From a bacterium (lineage in GTDB: Bacteria; Patescibacteriota; Minisyncoccia; UBA6257; Colwellbacteraceae), in the NCBI GenBank assembly GCA_021811305.1, contig JAJZPD010000017.1, positions 1 through 14,110 of the forward strand: a DNA stretch of 14,110 nt, read 5' to 3'. The position numbers and the translations under genes were made by a program. The notes below the pieces were generated by a model. That model was not told the DNA's origin. It made no database searches and saw only the letters and a program-made list of their open reading frames with translations. Every line of letters begins with the position of its first letter. The stretch's first letter is position 1. Positions 1 through 6,974 of this stretch are shown here, in pieces.

Positions 1-2410
1 AATAATTTCCAGACGAGTCGGTCGCGCGTATTACCAGTAGGTTCTGTTGGTTAAGGGTTAAATTATTCAATTGGGCGGTATAAGTGTAGTTGTTTCCGAG
101 GTTATTATATTGGCTGTCGATTAAATTATTGTTCAGGTATACCTCTATCTTCTCTAGAGGTAATTGCGAGGAGATTTGGGCGGTGATGTTAAGCGGCTGG
201 ACGACAAAAGTTCCGTTTTGCGGATTATCCAGCTTTATCTGAATATTGCTCTGCTGATTGGTCGGAGACGGCTGGGTTTGAGCCGGGGCGGGGTTGTTTA
301 ATTCGCTGGGGCTGATGAAAGTGAACTTATTAGTATCCACCGTGTGTGTCTGCAGCCAAACATTTATTCCGGTTTCCCAATTAACAAACTCCGGGTCGTT
401 GACCCGGCCAAGGTAGTAGAGGATGCTGTGGTACTGCCCGGAAACCAGATTACCCTTTAAAATCGGATTACTGACAAATTGTGGCTGCGGCCGGGTAAAG
501 GTGTCGGGAGGGAAATATTGTAAAGCCTGCGACATAAAGGCGTGCCACATCGGAACGGCCGCCAAAATACTGCTTCCCTGGCTGTGCATCGGCTGGTGAT
601 TGTTATTTCCCGCCCAGACGCCGGCGACCAGGTCCGGCGTGTAGCCGAAAGCCCAAGCATCGGCATAATTATTAGTCGTTCCGGTCTTCAAAGCCACCTG
701 ATATCCGGGAACCGTCGTTTGGTCTAAACTTGCCCCGAAAAGAGGAGCGCGGAGTGAGGGATCGGCTAGGATATTGTTGATTAATTGGGAATATTCCGGA
801 TTAACGATCTGTGTCCCAGTGTTGTTATATTGTTCCAGAACATTCCCTTGGGAATCGGTAACTTTCAGAATAGCGGTTGGAGTATGTAGAATGCCGTTGT
901 CCGCCAGCGCCGAGTATGCGTTGACCATATCTATCAATCGGACTTCGCCTCCGCCCAAGACAAGAGACAAGCCGAGATTCGGCTGATTGTCCAAAGTGTG
1001 GATGCCGAAGGTGTCGAGAGTTTTGATGGCGTTCGGTATGCCGAGTAGATATAAGGCTTTGACCGCCGGAACGTTGATGGAGTTGGCCAGGGCGTAGGCG
1101 ATGCTGACCGGTCCGGAGAAGTAATTTTCAAAATCAACCGGGTGGTAACAGGCAGAATTTTTAACGTTGAAATTAACCACCGGAGGGCAGGAGGAATTTC
1201 CGGTGGTGAACTCGGTCGGGACGTCCCAGAGAACGGTCTGAGGAGTAAATCCCTGTTCAAAGAGAGCCATGTAAATAAACGGCTTTAAAGAAGATCCCGG
1301 CTGACGCAGACCTTGGGTGGCTACGTTGAACTGCCCCTGGAACTCACAGCTCAAGCCAGAACAGCCCGCCGGGTAAGACGGCGCGTAATAATCCTTTGAG
1401 CCGACCATCGCTAAAATCTGCCCTGTTTTGGGATCCTCGGCCACCAAAGCGCCATTATTCCCTCCATAGAGCTGACTATCCCGAGTCACCCCGTTTTTAA
1501 TCGCCGTTTCCGCAGCCTGCTGGACGTTCCAATCCAGGGTTGTAATAACATTCAATCCGCCAACCTCCAAGGCATTAGCTCCGTACTCCTGAGTCAGGTA
1601 GTTTTCGACATAATTAACAAAGTTCGGTGCCTTGCCGGTTTGAATCGGCGGTAGGAAGGTTGGAAGCCCGCTTCCCGCTTGTGTTAGCTGGGATGCGGTA
1701 ATATACCCCTGCTGCTCCATATTCTTCAAAACCAGGTTTTTTCTAACCTGGAGATCGCTTAAATGACTACCCCAAGGCGAATAATAACTCGGAGCCTGAG
1801 GCATCGCCGCCAATGTGGCGGCCTGGTTCAGCGTCAAATCTTTTGCATCGACGCCGAAATAATCTTTAGCGGCCATTTCGACTCCGTAGATGTTCGGGCC
1901 GTAAGGGACATAATTCAGGTACATATCCAGGATTTGGCTTTTTGAATAACGGCGCTCCAGGCGCAATGCCAAAATCAATTCCTTCAGTTTTCTCAAAATA
2001 TCCTCCGCCCGGGTAAGAAAAAGATTTCTCGCCAGCTGTTGGGTTATGGTCGATCCTCCTTCGGCCGGCCGTCCCTCGATAATATCAACCACCAGGGCGC
2101 GGATCGTTCCCTTTAGATCGAAGGCCGGACTGGTATAAAAAGTCTGATCCTCAATCGCCACCGTGGCATTTTTAATGTAAGGCGAGATCTCGCTGCCGGA
2201 GACGATAGCCCGATTGTTGTTGGCGTTTATGTCCGCCAAAAGAACCGTACCGGTCCGGTCGTAAATTTTAGTCGATTGGCCGATGACATTTGAGGAGATG
2301 GCGTTGACGTCCGGCAGGCCCTGCGCCAGGTATAAGAAGAGGCCGTAGCCTAAGGCGACCAACCCGATGATTACTAAGAGGCTGATTTTAGCCGCTTTTT
2401 TAAACCACAT
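1..2410 (-). CDS. Class A penicillin-binding protein (PBP1A family), 3' end cut by window edge
   Basis: Bifunctional peptidoglycan glycosyltransferase/transpeptidase that polymerises lipid II and cross-links stem peptides outside the membrane. I translated 803 uninterrupted codons; the stop lies beyond base 1. A short cytoplasmic start (MWFKKAAK) leads into one membrane helix at about residues 8-28. The GT51 domain follows, with E87-D88 in IEDQTFY, GGSTITQQLARN and ILDMYLNYVPYG. The transpeptidase domain has all three penicillin-binding motifs: S373-x-x-K376 (GSSLKP), S444-I-N446 and K575-T-G-T. A Q/P-rich linker near residues 705-720 is followed by a beta-rich, probably Ig-like domain that runs off the edge. 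Oddities: the family motif EDxxFxxHxG reads EDQTFYTSPA, so the usual His and Gly are Ser and Ala, and ILExYLN reads ILDMYLN. The ATG at 2408-2410 is chosen because the membrane anchor starts directly after it; no Shine-Dalgarno is visible. It lies downstream of a terminator, so it is probably transcribed on its own. Confidence 0.95.
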   Translation of the reverse strand, partial: MWFKKAAKISLLVIIGLVALGYGLFLYLAQGLPDVNAISSNVIGQSTKIYDRTGTVLLADINANNNRAIVSGSEISPYIKNATVAIEDQTFYTSPAFDLKGTIRALVVDIIEGRPAEGGSTITQQLARNLFLTRAEDILRKLKELILALRLERRYSKSQILDMYLNYVPYGPNIYGVEMAAKDYFGVDAKDLTLNQAATLAAMPQAPSYYSPWGSHLSDLQVRKNLVLKNMEQQGYITASQLTQAGSGLPTFLPPIQTGKAPNFVNYVENYLTQEYGANALEVGGLNVITTLDWNVQQAAETAIKNGVTRDSQLYGGNNGALVAEDPKTGQILAMVGSKDYYAPSYPAGCSGLSCEFQGQFNVATQGLRQPGSSLKPFIYMALFEQGFTPQTVLWDVPTEFTTGNSSCPPVVNFNVKNSACYHPVDFENYFSGPVSIAYALANSINVPAVKALYLLGIPNAIKTLDTFGIHTLDNQPNLGLSLVLGGGEVRLIDMVNAYSALADNGILHTPTAILKVTDSQGNVLEQYNNTGTQIVNPEYSQLINNILADPSLRAPLFGASLDQTTVPGYQVALKTGTTNNYADAWAFGYTPDLVAGVWAGNNNHQPMHSQGSSILAAVPMWHAFMSQALQYFPPDTFTRPQPQFVSNPILKGNLVSGQYHSILYYLGRVNDPEFVNWETGINVWLQTHTVDTNKFTFISPSELNNPAPAQTQPSPTNQQSNIQIKLDNPQNGTFVVQPLNITAQISSQLPLEKIEVYLNNNLIDSQYNNLGNNYTYTAQLNNLTLNQQNLLVIRATDSSGNY

Positions 2411-2462
2411 AATGTACTTTTTAATATTATCTCATTTTAACGATTAAAGGCAGATGAAAACC

Positions 2463-2494
2463 AAGGAACGCTCCGTGGTGGCGGAGCGTTCCTT
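2463..2494 (-). terminator. Rho-independent terminator after the acidic-protein gene
   Basis: A perfect 13-bp inverted repeat (2463-2475 with 2482-2494) has a 6-nt loop, and GGTTTTC follows on the minus strand. It lies 18 bases beyond the stop of the acidic-protein gene and 53 bases before the PBP start, as expected for a terminator separating the two units. On the plus strand the flank (TCTAAA) is a poorer U-tract, so minus-strand use is favoured. Confidence 0.8.
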
Positions 2495-2512
2495 TCTAAA
2501 CCATTTGGTTAA

Positions 2513-2800
2513 TTATAACTCTTCGTCCTCTTCCTCTTCTTCCTCTGTCTCGCGGCCGTAGGGGAACTCTTCGTCCTCGTCTTCCTCGTCCTCCTCATCG
2601 CCACCCAAGGCGCCCAGATCGTCTTCGTTTAAATCCTTTTTTTCCTCTTCTTCAAAAGAGTCTCCTTCCTCCTCGTCTTCGTCTTCATCCTCTTCATCTT
2701 CGTCCCACTCCTCCTCCTCGTTTAATAGTCCCTCATCTTCCGAGTCATCATCTAAAAAAGAGTAGATATCCTCTTCCGATTTTTTAAGTTCGACGGTCAT
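2513..2800 (-). CDS. Small, extremely acidic protein of unknown function
   Basis: This 95-residue ORF contains 57 Asp/Glu by my count (about 60%) and only five Lys/Arg. There is a short less acidic N-terminus (MTVELKKSEEDIYSFL), then runs of E and D broken by a few hydrophobic or aromatic residues (GLLN, W, DLGALGG, FPYGR). It is almost certainly disordered, with no signal peptide or membrane segment. The composition recalls the acidic tail of the RNA polymerase delta subunit, but the folded N-terminal domain of that protein is absent, so I do not assign RpoE. A nucleic-acid mimic or chaperone-like binder of basic proteins is possible, but that is a guess. That it is real is supported by its own near-consensus promoter overlapping the end of ruvC and by a perfect hairpin terminator after it, which make it a single-gene unit. 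The ATG at 2798-2800 lacks a clear Shine-Dalgarno. Confidence 0.8.
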   Translation of the reverse strand: MTVELKKSEEDIYSFLDDDSEDEGLLNEEEEWDEDEEDEDEDEEEGDSFEEEEKKDLNEDDLGALGGDEEDEEDEDEEFPYGRETEEEEEEDEEL

Positions 2801-2851
2801 TGATTGGATCGTTTTTTTCGCGACCTTTTTATTTTCTAATTTAACAAGGCA

Positions 2852-2879
2852 AGTATAAAAGACATTTATATTCTGTCAA
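2852..2879 (-). promoter_or_regulatory. Sigma70-type promoter for the acidic-protein gene
   Basis: On the minus strand, TTGACA (2874-2879) is followed by a 16-bp spacer and TATACT (2852-2857): a perfect -35 and a 5/6 -10. The -35 lies in the last codons of ruvC and the -10 just after its stop. Transcription should start near 2845, giving a 5' leader of roughly 45 nt. The gene can therefore be expressed independently of yebC-ruvC. Confidence 0.72.
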
Positions 2880-3354
2880 TAACCGGCTTCCGGTAGCGGA
2901 TCGCCCCGGTTATGGCTATAGCCAGCGCATCCGTGGCGTCGTCCAAAACCTTCATTTTCCTGATTTTTAAAAGAAGAAAAACTGCTTTCTTAACCGCTTC
3001 TTTCCCGCTTCCACCCCAACCAGAAACAGTTGCCTTTGCTTCGTTGGGCGTCACCTCTAAAAATCCTATCTTTTGTTTAGCTAGCGACAAGAGAATGACA
3101 CCCCGGGCTTCGGCGACAGCAATAGCGGTTTTTTTGTTCTTCGAGAAAAAAAGCGATTCAACGACCGCCAGCCCCGGGCGATATTTTTTAATCAGGCGCA
3201 GCAGCAGCTTCTCCAGCATCTCCAGCTTTTCTCCGCGCCCCGAATCCTTTATTTCGAATACGCCGCAATCCAGGTAGCGCAAAGATTGTCCCTCTTTTTC
3301 AATAATCCCGTAGCCAATGCGGCTGGTCCCGGGGTCAAGGCCCAAAATCACCAT
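2866..3354 (-). CDS. ruvC: Crossover junction endodeoxyribonuclease RuvC
   Basis: Holliday junction resolvase that nicks four-way junctions symmetrically, acting with RuvAB in recombinational repair. The 162 residues are close to the usual family length. The RNase H-like fold starts with MVILGLDPGTSRIGYGII (catalytic D7). E66 sits in LAVVESLFF, and the C-terminal acidic pair is D139 and D142 in VLDDATDALAIA, so the full catalytic tetrad is present. TPNEAKATVSGWGGSGK matches the conserved central stretch. The ATG at 3352-3354 begins 3 bases after the yebC stop, so the two are probably co-transcribed in the order yebC-ruvC, an adjacency common in bacteria. The last codons overlap the promoter of the acidic-protein gene. 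ruvB is in this window on the other strand; ruvA is not seen. Confidence 0.95.
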   Translation of the reverse strand: MVILGLDPGTSRIGYGIIEKEGQSLRYLDCGVFEIKDSGRGEKLEMLEKLLLRLIKKYRPGLAVVESLFFSKNKKTAIAVAEARGVILLSLAKQKIGFLEVTPNEAKATVSGWGGSGKEAVKKAVFLLLKIRKMKVLDDATDALAIAITGAIRYRKPVIDRI

Positions 3355-3357
3355 ATT

Positions 3358-3879
3358 TTAAATATTAGTGTAAACCTCGTTTATATCTTCCCTTTCCCGC
3401 AGCTCCTCCGCCAACTTGTTTATTTTCTCCTTGGCGTGCTCGGAAACAGGGATCGGGAATTTCGGCTTATATCCATCATCGGTGCGCTCGAAAGACCACA
3501 ATAAGCTTCCTTGCGGCGCAAGCTTAACCTCAAAATCTTTGAAGAGGGACTTCAACTCGTTAATCGTGCGATTCTTGTTATCGGTGACGCCCTCGATGAT
3601 TATCCCCGAGCCCTCCGGACCGTAAGCTTCGATTAAAATATCCTCCAACTCGTCGGCCTCGGAGGCGTTCTTGATCGCCCGCTCGATGTTTTCCTGGGGC
3701 ATTCCCTCGCTTTTGGCTTTCAATATCGCTGTGCGCAGCCTGGGGTTAAACTCCGGGTTGGGATCGTCTTTGGCGGCTACGCGGATGTTGTGCACGAGCT
3801 TGGAGAAGAGGGCACCTCTTTTTTTGTCGGTCGCCTCTTTTTTGTGTTTGATTTGAGACCATTTGCTGTGTCCGGACAT
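3358..3879 (-). CDS. YebC/PmpR-family protein (short form)
   Basis: YebC-family proteins are reported as transcriptional regulators and, in some bacteria, as ribosome-associated factors that help translate difficult proline-rich stretches; which applies here cannot be told. The N-terminus MSGHSKWSQIKHKKEATDKK is the family signature, followed by RGALFSKLVHNIRVAAK, NPRLRTAILKAKSEGMPQENIERAI and EAYGPEGSGIIIEGVTDNKNRT, all typical. At 173 residues it is clearly shorter than the usual 235-250: the family-like sequence ends soon after SLLWSF, and the remainder is a short charged helix ending NEVYTNI. The reading frame is intact, so this looks like a lineage short form and not a frameshift. It is the first gene of the minus-strand yebC-ruvC pair and is divergent from the PilB-type gene. 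Confidence 0.9.
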   Translation of the reverse strand: MSGHSKWSQIKHKKEATDKKRGALFSKLVHNIRVAAKDDPNPEFNPRLRTAILKAKSEGMPQENIERAIKNASEADELEDILIEAYGPEGSGIIIEGVTDNKNRTINELKSLFKDFEVKLAPQGSLLWSFERTDDGYKPKFPIPVSEHAKEKINKLAEELREREDINEVYTNI

Positions 3880-3943
3880 GGGTTTTGAGAGGTTGATTCA
3901 TCCGCGGAGGCGGCTGCTATTTTCTAAAATCTTTTTTCGCGCG

Positions 3944-3954
3944 TATTATATAAC
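3944..3954. promoter_or_regulatory. Divergent -10 region between yebC and the PilB-type gene
   Basis: This 11-bp AT block can serve as a -10 box in both directions. On the minus strand it contains TATAAT (3946-3951), giving yebC a leader of roughly 60 nt. On the plus strand it contains TATTAT (3944-3949), which would start transcription within 1-2 bases of the PilB ATG at 3957 and give a leaderless mRNA. No convincing -35 box is seen for either direction, so this is tentative. Confidence 0.35.
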
Positions 3955-3956
3955 AA

Positions 3957-5291
3957 ATGACCGAGGCGGGAAAGAATAATCCAGGGGAACGCGATCTTAT
4001 AAACGAGCTGCCGATTCAGAGGCTCGGAGTTTCTACCCTAGCCCAGGCCCAAGAAAAGCTTAAAGCGGAAGCGGTAAGCTGGAGCGGAAGCGGCTATTCA
4101 ACTACCTCGACAGCCGAACTTATTTTTTCCTTGGCCACCGAGCTGGATGCGAGCGACGTCCATTTCGAAACCAGCCGCGAAGGGGCGCGGCTTCGCTTCC
4201 GCCTGGACGGACTCCTTTACGATTTAATCATCGTCCCCAGCCACATCTACGACCTGATTTTGAGCAGGATAAAACTCATCTCCGGGCTGAAGATAAACGT
4301 CGTTAACTCCCCCCAGGACGGGCGGTTTTCTATGAAGAGGGCGGACACGACGATCGACGCCCGCGTCTCCACCATTCCGGCCGAGTTCGGCGAGATGGTG
4401 GTAGTGAGAATACTGAATCCGAAGACGATCGCGCTGAAACTGGACGATCTGGGGCTGCGGGCGGACGACCGCGAGCTGATCAATCAAGAGCTGAAAAAGC
4501 CTAACGGAATGATCCTTGTGACCGGCCCGACCGGCAGCGGCAAGACGACCAGTCTCTACGCTTTCTTGAAGGAGGTGCAGAACCCGGAACTGAAGATTAT
4601 CACCATCGAGGATCCGATTGAATATCGCTTGGCGGGAATCGAGCAGACCCAGGTCGATAAGGCCGGCAATTATGATTTTAACAACGGACTAAAGTCCATC
4701 CTTAGGCAGGACCCGGACGTAATCCTGGTGGGCGAGATCCGCGACCAAGAGACGGCTGAGACAAGTCTGCACGCCTCTCTGACCGGCCACTTGGTTTTTT
4801 CGACGTTGCACACCAATAACGCCGCCGGAGCCGTCCCCCGTCTAATCGATCTCGGCGTCAATCCGCGCATTATCGGTCCGGCCTTGGATTTAATTGTGGC
4901 GCAGCGGCTGGTTCGCCTTCTTTGTCCGAAGTGCAAGGCCGAGCGCCAATTGAGCGAAGAGGAAAAGAATAAAATCCCCGCCTTCCTATCAGTGGTGCCC
5001 GTGAAAGTGGATAAACCATCATTGGAAGGAATAAAAGTCTTTTCCGCTGCCGGCTGCAGCGAGTGCGAGGGCGGATACAAGGGAAGAGTCGGCATTTTCG
5101 AGTTTTTGGAAGTCGATGACGCGTTTGAAGAGCTGGTTAACAAAGGGGCGACCGAGGGTGAAATGGAAAAAGCCGCCAAGGCGGCGGGAATGGTTGGGTT
5201 GCAAGCCGACGGGCTGCTAAAAGTTTTAGCGGGAGAGACGACGGTGGAGGAGGTGGAAAGAATAACCGGCCCGATCGAATGGAAAGTATAA
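3957..5291 (+). CDS. Type IV pilus assembly ATPase, PilB/GspE family
   Basis: Cytoplasmic hexameric ATPase that powers pilus or pseudopilus extension, or the related type II secretion motor. The 444 residues contain a linker/N2 domain (STAELIFSLATELDASDVHFE, about 51-71). The ATPase core has Walker A GPTGSGKTT (190-198, K196), an Asp box with E218-D219 in IITIEDPIEY, Walker B DPDVILVGEIRD (G259-E260) and a His box TGHLVFSTLHTN. Two CxxC pairs, C323/C326 and C367/C370, form the zinc-binding C-terminal module typical of PilB/GspE and absent from PilT. The usual roughly 150-residue MshEN-like N-terminal domain is missing; only about 45 residues precede N2. No other pilus gene is in the window. 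The ATG is preceded by AT-rich DNA without a Shine-Dalgarno. The stop codon lies within the 3' arm of the antisense small RNA candidate. Confidence 0.93.
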   Translation: MTEAGKNNPGERDLINELPIQRLGVSTLAQAQEKLKAEAVSWSGSGYSTTSTAELIFSLATELDASDVHFETSREGARLRFRLDGLLYDLIIVPSHIYDLILSRIKLISGLKINVVNSPQDGRFSMKRADTTIDARVSTIPAEFGEMVVVRILNPKTIALKLDDLGLRADDRELINQELKKPNGMILVTGPTGSGKTTSLYAFLKEVQNPELKIITIEDPIEYRLAGIEQTQVDKAGNYDFNNGLKSILRQDPDVILVGEIRDQETAETSLHASLTGHLVFSTLHTNNAAGAVPRLIDLGVNPRIIGPALDLIVAQRLVRLLCPKCKAERQLSEEEKNKIPAFLSVVPVKVDKPSLEGIKVFSAAGCSECEGGYKGRVGIFEFLEVDDAFEELVNKGATEGEMEKAAKAAGMVGLQADGLLKVLAGETTVEEVERITGPIEWKV

Positions 5292-5431
5292 GAGCATAAG
5301 CCTGCGGGCTATTGGGTATAGATCTTCAATAAAGAAGAAGTTAGGAGATGTTCCGAGGAGCGGCCCAGCCGGAGCCAATCCGTCCTAGAGCTAAGACCAT
5401 CTCCATAACCCGCAGACTTATACTCTTATGC
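5286..5431 (-). ncRNA. Candidate structured small RNA, about 146 nt
   Basis: The gap between the PilB-type gene and ruvB encodes, on the minus strand, an RNA whose ends form a 27-position helix (5405-5431 with 5286-5312) with one mismatch. Three of the positions are G-U in the minus-strand RNA but would be C-A mismatches in a plus-strand RNA, which fixes the strand. Inside are a second 7-bp stem (GGAGAUG with CAUCUCC), a third stem (AGGACGG with CCG-C-UCCU, one bulged C) and a small hairpin (UCUUC, 6-nt loop, GAAGA) on the 3' side. A TTGACA promoter with an extended -10 is placed so that transcription starts at the first base of the helix. The 3' arm overlaps the last codons of the PilB-type gene, and only a short U-run follows. 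The closing helix with inner stems loosely recalls 6S RNA, but I cannot confirm that identity. Confidence 0.65.
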
Positions 5432-5435
5432 ACTC

Positions 5436-5464
5436 AAGCTAACATATTATTAATTTTCTGTCAA
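5436..5464 (-). promoter_or_regulatory. Promoter of the structured RNA
   Basis: On the minus strand, TTGACA (5459-5464), a 17-bp spacer ending in TGT, then TAGCTT (5436-5441). The -35 is perfect, and a TGn extended -10 compensates for a weak -10 hexamer. The predicted start, five to six bases downstream at 5430-5431, coincides with the first base of the long helix. Confidence 0.65.
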
Positions 5465-5512
5465 GGGGAGCAAGCGGTGGCGATTTAATGGCGGATGGCG
5501 TAAGCTATAAGC

Positions 5513-6514
5513 GTGAAAAAGAAGGAGATCGACGAGCGGGCGATGGATTCGGCGCTCCGTCCCGGCCAGTGGGGGGAGTATGTCGGCCAGGAGAAGATTA
5601 AGGAAAACTTGCAGCTGATTATTAAGGCGGCCAAGCTGCGCGGCGAGGCGATAGACCACCTTTTGTTCTACGGCCAGGCGGGTTTAGGCAAGACGACCCT
5701 TGCGACCCTGGTGGCGAAGGAGATGGGCGCGCCGCTCCGGGTGATTACCGGATCGTCGATTGAAAAACCGGGGGACCTCGCCGCGCTCTTAAGCGGACTG
5801 GAGGAGGGGGAAATCTTGTTTGTGGACGAGGCGCACCGCCTGAATCCCGTCGCTGAGGAGATTCTCTATCCGGCGATGGAGAGCCGCCGGCTGCACATCC
5901 TTATTGGCAAAGGCACCGGAGCACACGCGGTCTCGATCGATCTGCCTCCATTTACTTTGGTTGCCGCGACCACGCATTTTAATATGCTCTCCGCTCCTCT
6001 GCGCTCCCGCTTTGGCGCGATTTTCCGCCTGGATTTTTACGGCGAGAACGAAATCGAAGAGATTTTAAAAAGGTCGGCCAAGATTTTGGGCGTCGAGGCG
6101 GATCCGGCAGGCTTAGAAATTTTGGCTAGAGCCTCGCGTTTTACTCCGCGCACCGCCAACCGGCTCTTAAAAAGAGCGCGCGACTACGCGGCGGTTAACC
6201 AGTCGGATGAAATCGACGCCGCCATTGCCCGCGCGGTTTTGCGGATGCTGGAGCTGGACGAGCTTGGATTGGAGCCGGTGGAAAGGCGGCTCTTAGAACT
6301 TCTGGCTTACAAGTTTAAAAAAGGTCCGGTCGGGATAAAGACGCTGGCCGCGGCCAGCGGCGAGGAACAGGGGGCGATCGAGGAGATTTATGAGCCGTAC
6401 CTGATGAAGTTAGGTTTTTTAAAACGGACGCCGGCCGGCCGCGTGCTGGAGGAGGCGGCGCTCGATCATTTAGCTAAACAAGAAGACGATGATTTTCCGC
6501 TCGAACAGCCTTAG
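5513..6514 (+). CDS. ruvB: Holliday junction branch migration helicase RuvB
   Basis: AAA+ motor that, with RuvA, drives branch migration of Holliday junctions. The 333 residues have the family order: RPGQWGEYVGQEKIKENL, Walker A (54-62), Walker B FVDEAHRLN (D105-E106), sensor 1 AATTHFNMLSAPLRSRFG (arginine finger region near R164/R166), sensor 2 TPRTANRLLKRARDYA (about 211-226) and a C-terminal winged helix (LLELLAYKFKKGPVGIKTLA to YLMKLGFLKRTPAGRV). Departures from the usual sequence: Walker A reads GQAGLGKTT where GPPGLGKTT is typical, and sensor 1 reads TTHFN where TTRAG is typical. The essential Lys, Thr, Asp and Glu are kept. I use the GTG at 5513 because an in-frame stop lies at 5501-5503 and no ATG precedes the homologous region; ATG at 5543 is a shorter alternative. 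The 3' end overlaps tsaE by 26 bases. Confidence 0.93.
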   Translation: MKKKEIDERAMDSALRPGQWGEYVGQEKIKENLQLIIKAAKLRGEAIDHLLFYGQAGLGKTTLATLVAKEMGAPLRVITGSSIEKPGDLAALLSGLEEGEILFVDEAHRLNPVAEEILYPAMESRRLHILIGKGTGAHAVSIDLPPFTLVAATTHFNMLSAPLRSRFGAIFRLDFYGENEIEEILKRSAKILGVEADPAGLEILARASRFTPRTANRLLKRARDYAAVNQSDEIDAAIARAVLRMLELDELGLEPVERRLLELLAYKFKKGPVGIKTLAAASGEEQGAIEEIYEPYLMKLGFLKRTPAGRVLEEAALDHLAKQEDDDFPLEQP

Positions 6515-6974
6515 CGACACCGGAGCGGCGGCGCGATCCTTGGCCGAGGTTCTGCGGAAGCGCCCGCGCGGCAGGCAGGCTGCCGTTGTCTCTTTGATCG
6601 GCGACCTCGGTTCCGGCAAGACGACTTTCGTTAAGCAGCTGGCCGCGGCGCTCGGGGTGCGCGCCCGCGTTTCCAGCCCAACCTTTCTTTTGCTGCGCTC
6701 GTTCAAACTACGCAACCCAAAATTTCCTTTTAAAAAACTCTACCACCTGGACGCTTACCGCTTGAAGAACAAAGAGGAATTGGTCGCTTTAGGGTTTTCC
6801 AAGATACTTTCCGATCCCGGTAACCTAGTGTTAATCGAATGGGCCGATCGAGTAAAAAGCGCGCTGCCCAAAAACGGGATTCGCCTGGATTTTTACCACG
6901 GGAAAGGGGAAAATGAGAGGATAATAAAAATCAATATTAAAAATGGAAAACGAAAAACTTCTTCTCCTGATTGA
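6489..6974 (+). CDS. tsaE: tRNA threonylcarbamoyladenosine synthesis ATPase TsaE
   Basis: P-loop ATPase that works with TsaB and TsaD to transfer threonylcarbamoyl to A37 of ANN-decoding tRNAs (t6A). The 161 residues show Walker A GDLGSGKTTFVKQL (38-51, K44), the family SSPTF motif (62-66), YHLDAYRL (85-92) containing the H-x-D of this family, and LIEWADRV (115-122). Length and motif order match TsaE. The start overlaps the end of ruvB by 26 bases and the stop overlaps the next gene by 32 bases, so translation is probably coupled along ruvB-tsaE-exonuclease. The terminal TGA at a normal family length shows that UGA is a stop codon here. The C-terminus is Lys/Arg-rich. Confidence 0.95.
   Translation: MIFRSNSLSDTGAAARSLAEVLRKRPRGRQAAVVSLIGDLGSGKTTFVKQLAAALGVRARVSSPTFLLLRSFKLRNPKFPFKKLYHLDAYRLKNKEELVALGFSKILSDPGNLVLIEWADRVKSALPKNGIRLDFYHGKGENERIIKINIKNGKRKTSSPD

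Noticed and set aside
934..1260. Open frames on either strand inside the PBP gene
   Set aside because: They are out of frame with a complete PBP reading frame whose motifs are all recognisable, and they show no family resemblance.
2513..2800. RNA polymerase delta subunit (RpoE)
   Set aside because: Only the acidic composition matches; the folded N-terminal domain of delta is missing.
4670..5179. 169-codon minus-strand frame inside the PilB-type gene
   Set aside because: It is antisense to the conserved ATPase core and zinc module, with a low-complexity Ser-rich translation. It is a codon-bias shadow.
5286..5431. Definite 6S RNA, tmRNA, SRP RNA or RNase P RNA assignment
   Set aside because: Only the general long-hairpin layout recalls 6S RNA. 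I see no SRP GNRA/asymmetric-loop signature, no tmRNA ends and no RNase P conserved blocks.
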